NCBI GenBank assembly: GCA_902462035.1
Contig: CABQAC010000162.1
Span: 1-5,000 of the forward strand
Direction of reading: 5' to 3'
Origin: an uncultured Eubacteriales bacterium
Lineage (GTDB): Bacteria > Bacillota > Clostridia > Oscillospirales > Acutalibacteraceae
Length of the DNA stretch: 5,000 nt
Positions 4,858-5,000 of the stretch are shown one piece after another. Every line of letters begins with the position of its first letter. The first letter of the stretch is position 1. The notes beneath the pieces are model-generated. The model made no database searches and was not told where the DNA came from. It worked only from the letters and a program-made list of their open reading frames with translations. The position numbers were made by a program, and so were the translations under genes.

Positions 4858-5000
4858 GCGTGTCGAATCTTCTGTTATTATTTTATTACGGTCCTTGCCA
4901 AATAATCGGATGTTTTTCTCCAACAGAGGAGAAATCGGCGTTCGTTTTTATCTTTTTGGAACTTTTGGTTCTCACCTCCGGTGGGGCCCCATCTTTTCCC
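4858..5000. other. Right-edge intergenic stretch, AT-rich, no supported gene
   Basis: Two minus-strand frames stay open to the edge but neither shows family wording, and no start with a plausible ribosome site and length exists on either strand. The stretch holds a small hairpin, TTTCTCC-aacaga-GGAGAAA (4915-4934), with T-rich sequence to its right, which is too short to call as a terminator. It is probably the upstream region of the MATE gene. Confidence 0.5.

Noticed and set aside
4799..4878. Inverted pair ATAACAGAA (4799-4807) and TTCTGTTAT (4870-4878) around the MATE promoter
   Set aside because: The nine-base match lies in AT-rich DNA, is widely spaced and is not concentric with the CATAGG dyad; chance is a sufficient explanation.
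4889..5000. C-terminal end of a further minus-strand gene entering from the right edge
   Set aside because: Two different frames are open over this short, stop-poor stretch and neither carries recognisable family wording.

Overview
The window looks like chromosomal DNA of a mid-GC Gram-positive bacterium of the class Clostridia, probably a gut Oscillospiraceae or related lineage. This rests on strong AGGAG-type ribosome sites, near-consensus sigma-A promoters, a lipoprotein-type (not periplasmic) binding protein, and protein wording typical of that class (for example the GLDDSYPPMGFRDENGELVG stretch). The genus cannot be fixed from the sequence alone.

Layout: bases 1-1739 on the minus strand hold a polar amino acid ABC importer operon in the order binding lipoprotein, permease, ATPase. 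The ATPase is cut by the window edge after 65 codons. A near-consensus promoter (TTGCCA-17-TATAAT) lies in front. Bases 1740-1919 are a divergent control region, with a second near-consensus promoter reading right into a lone RecF/ABC-type AAA ATPase (1920-2675). Directly after that gene is a 21-codon ORF with a strong ribosome site that resembles the N-terminus of a GNAT acetyltransferase and looks like a remnant. It stops inside a perfect 23-bp palindrome that acts as a bidirectional terminator. Converging on it from the right are a conserved hypothetical protein (2791-3228) and, upstream of that, a MepA-like MATE efflux protein (3335-4726) with its own promoter. The last 140 bases carry no gene that I can support.

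The most striking observation is the binding protein. Its domains are in circularly permuted order. The segment that normally ends the PF00497/SBP_bac_3 fold (YGVGFR ... DGTG ... KKWFG) sits at the N-terminus directly after the lipobox. The normal N-terminal half follows after an acidic linker, and the protein ends where lobe II normally returns through the second hinge strand. The expected ligand-contact residues are all present, so it reads as a working permuted receptor, not a broken gene.

The importer genes probably work together: the lipoprotein captures an amino acid outside the cell, the permease dimer passes it through the membrane, and the ATPase drives transport. The MATE protein would export cationic or drug-like compounds in exchange for Na+ or H+. 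No functional link between the importer and the right-hand genes is evident.
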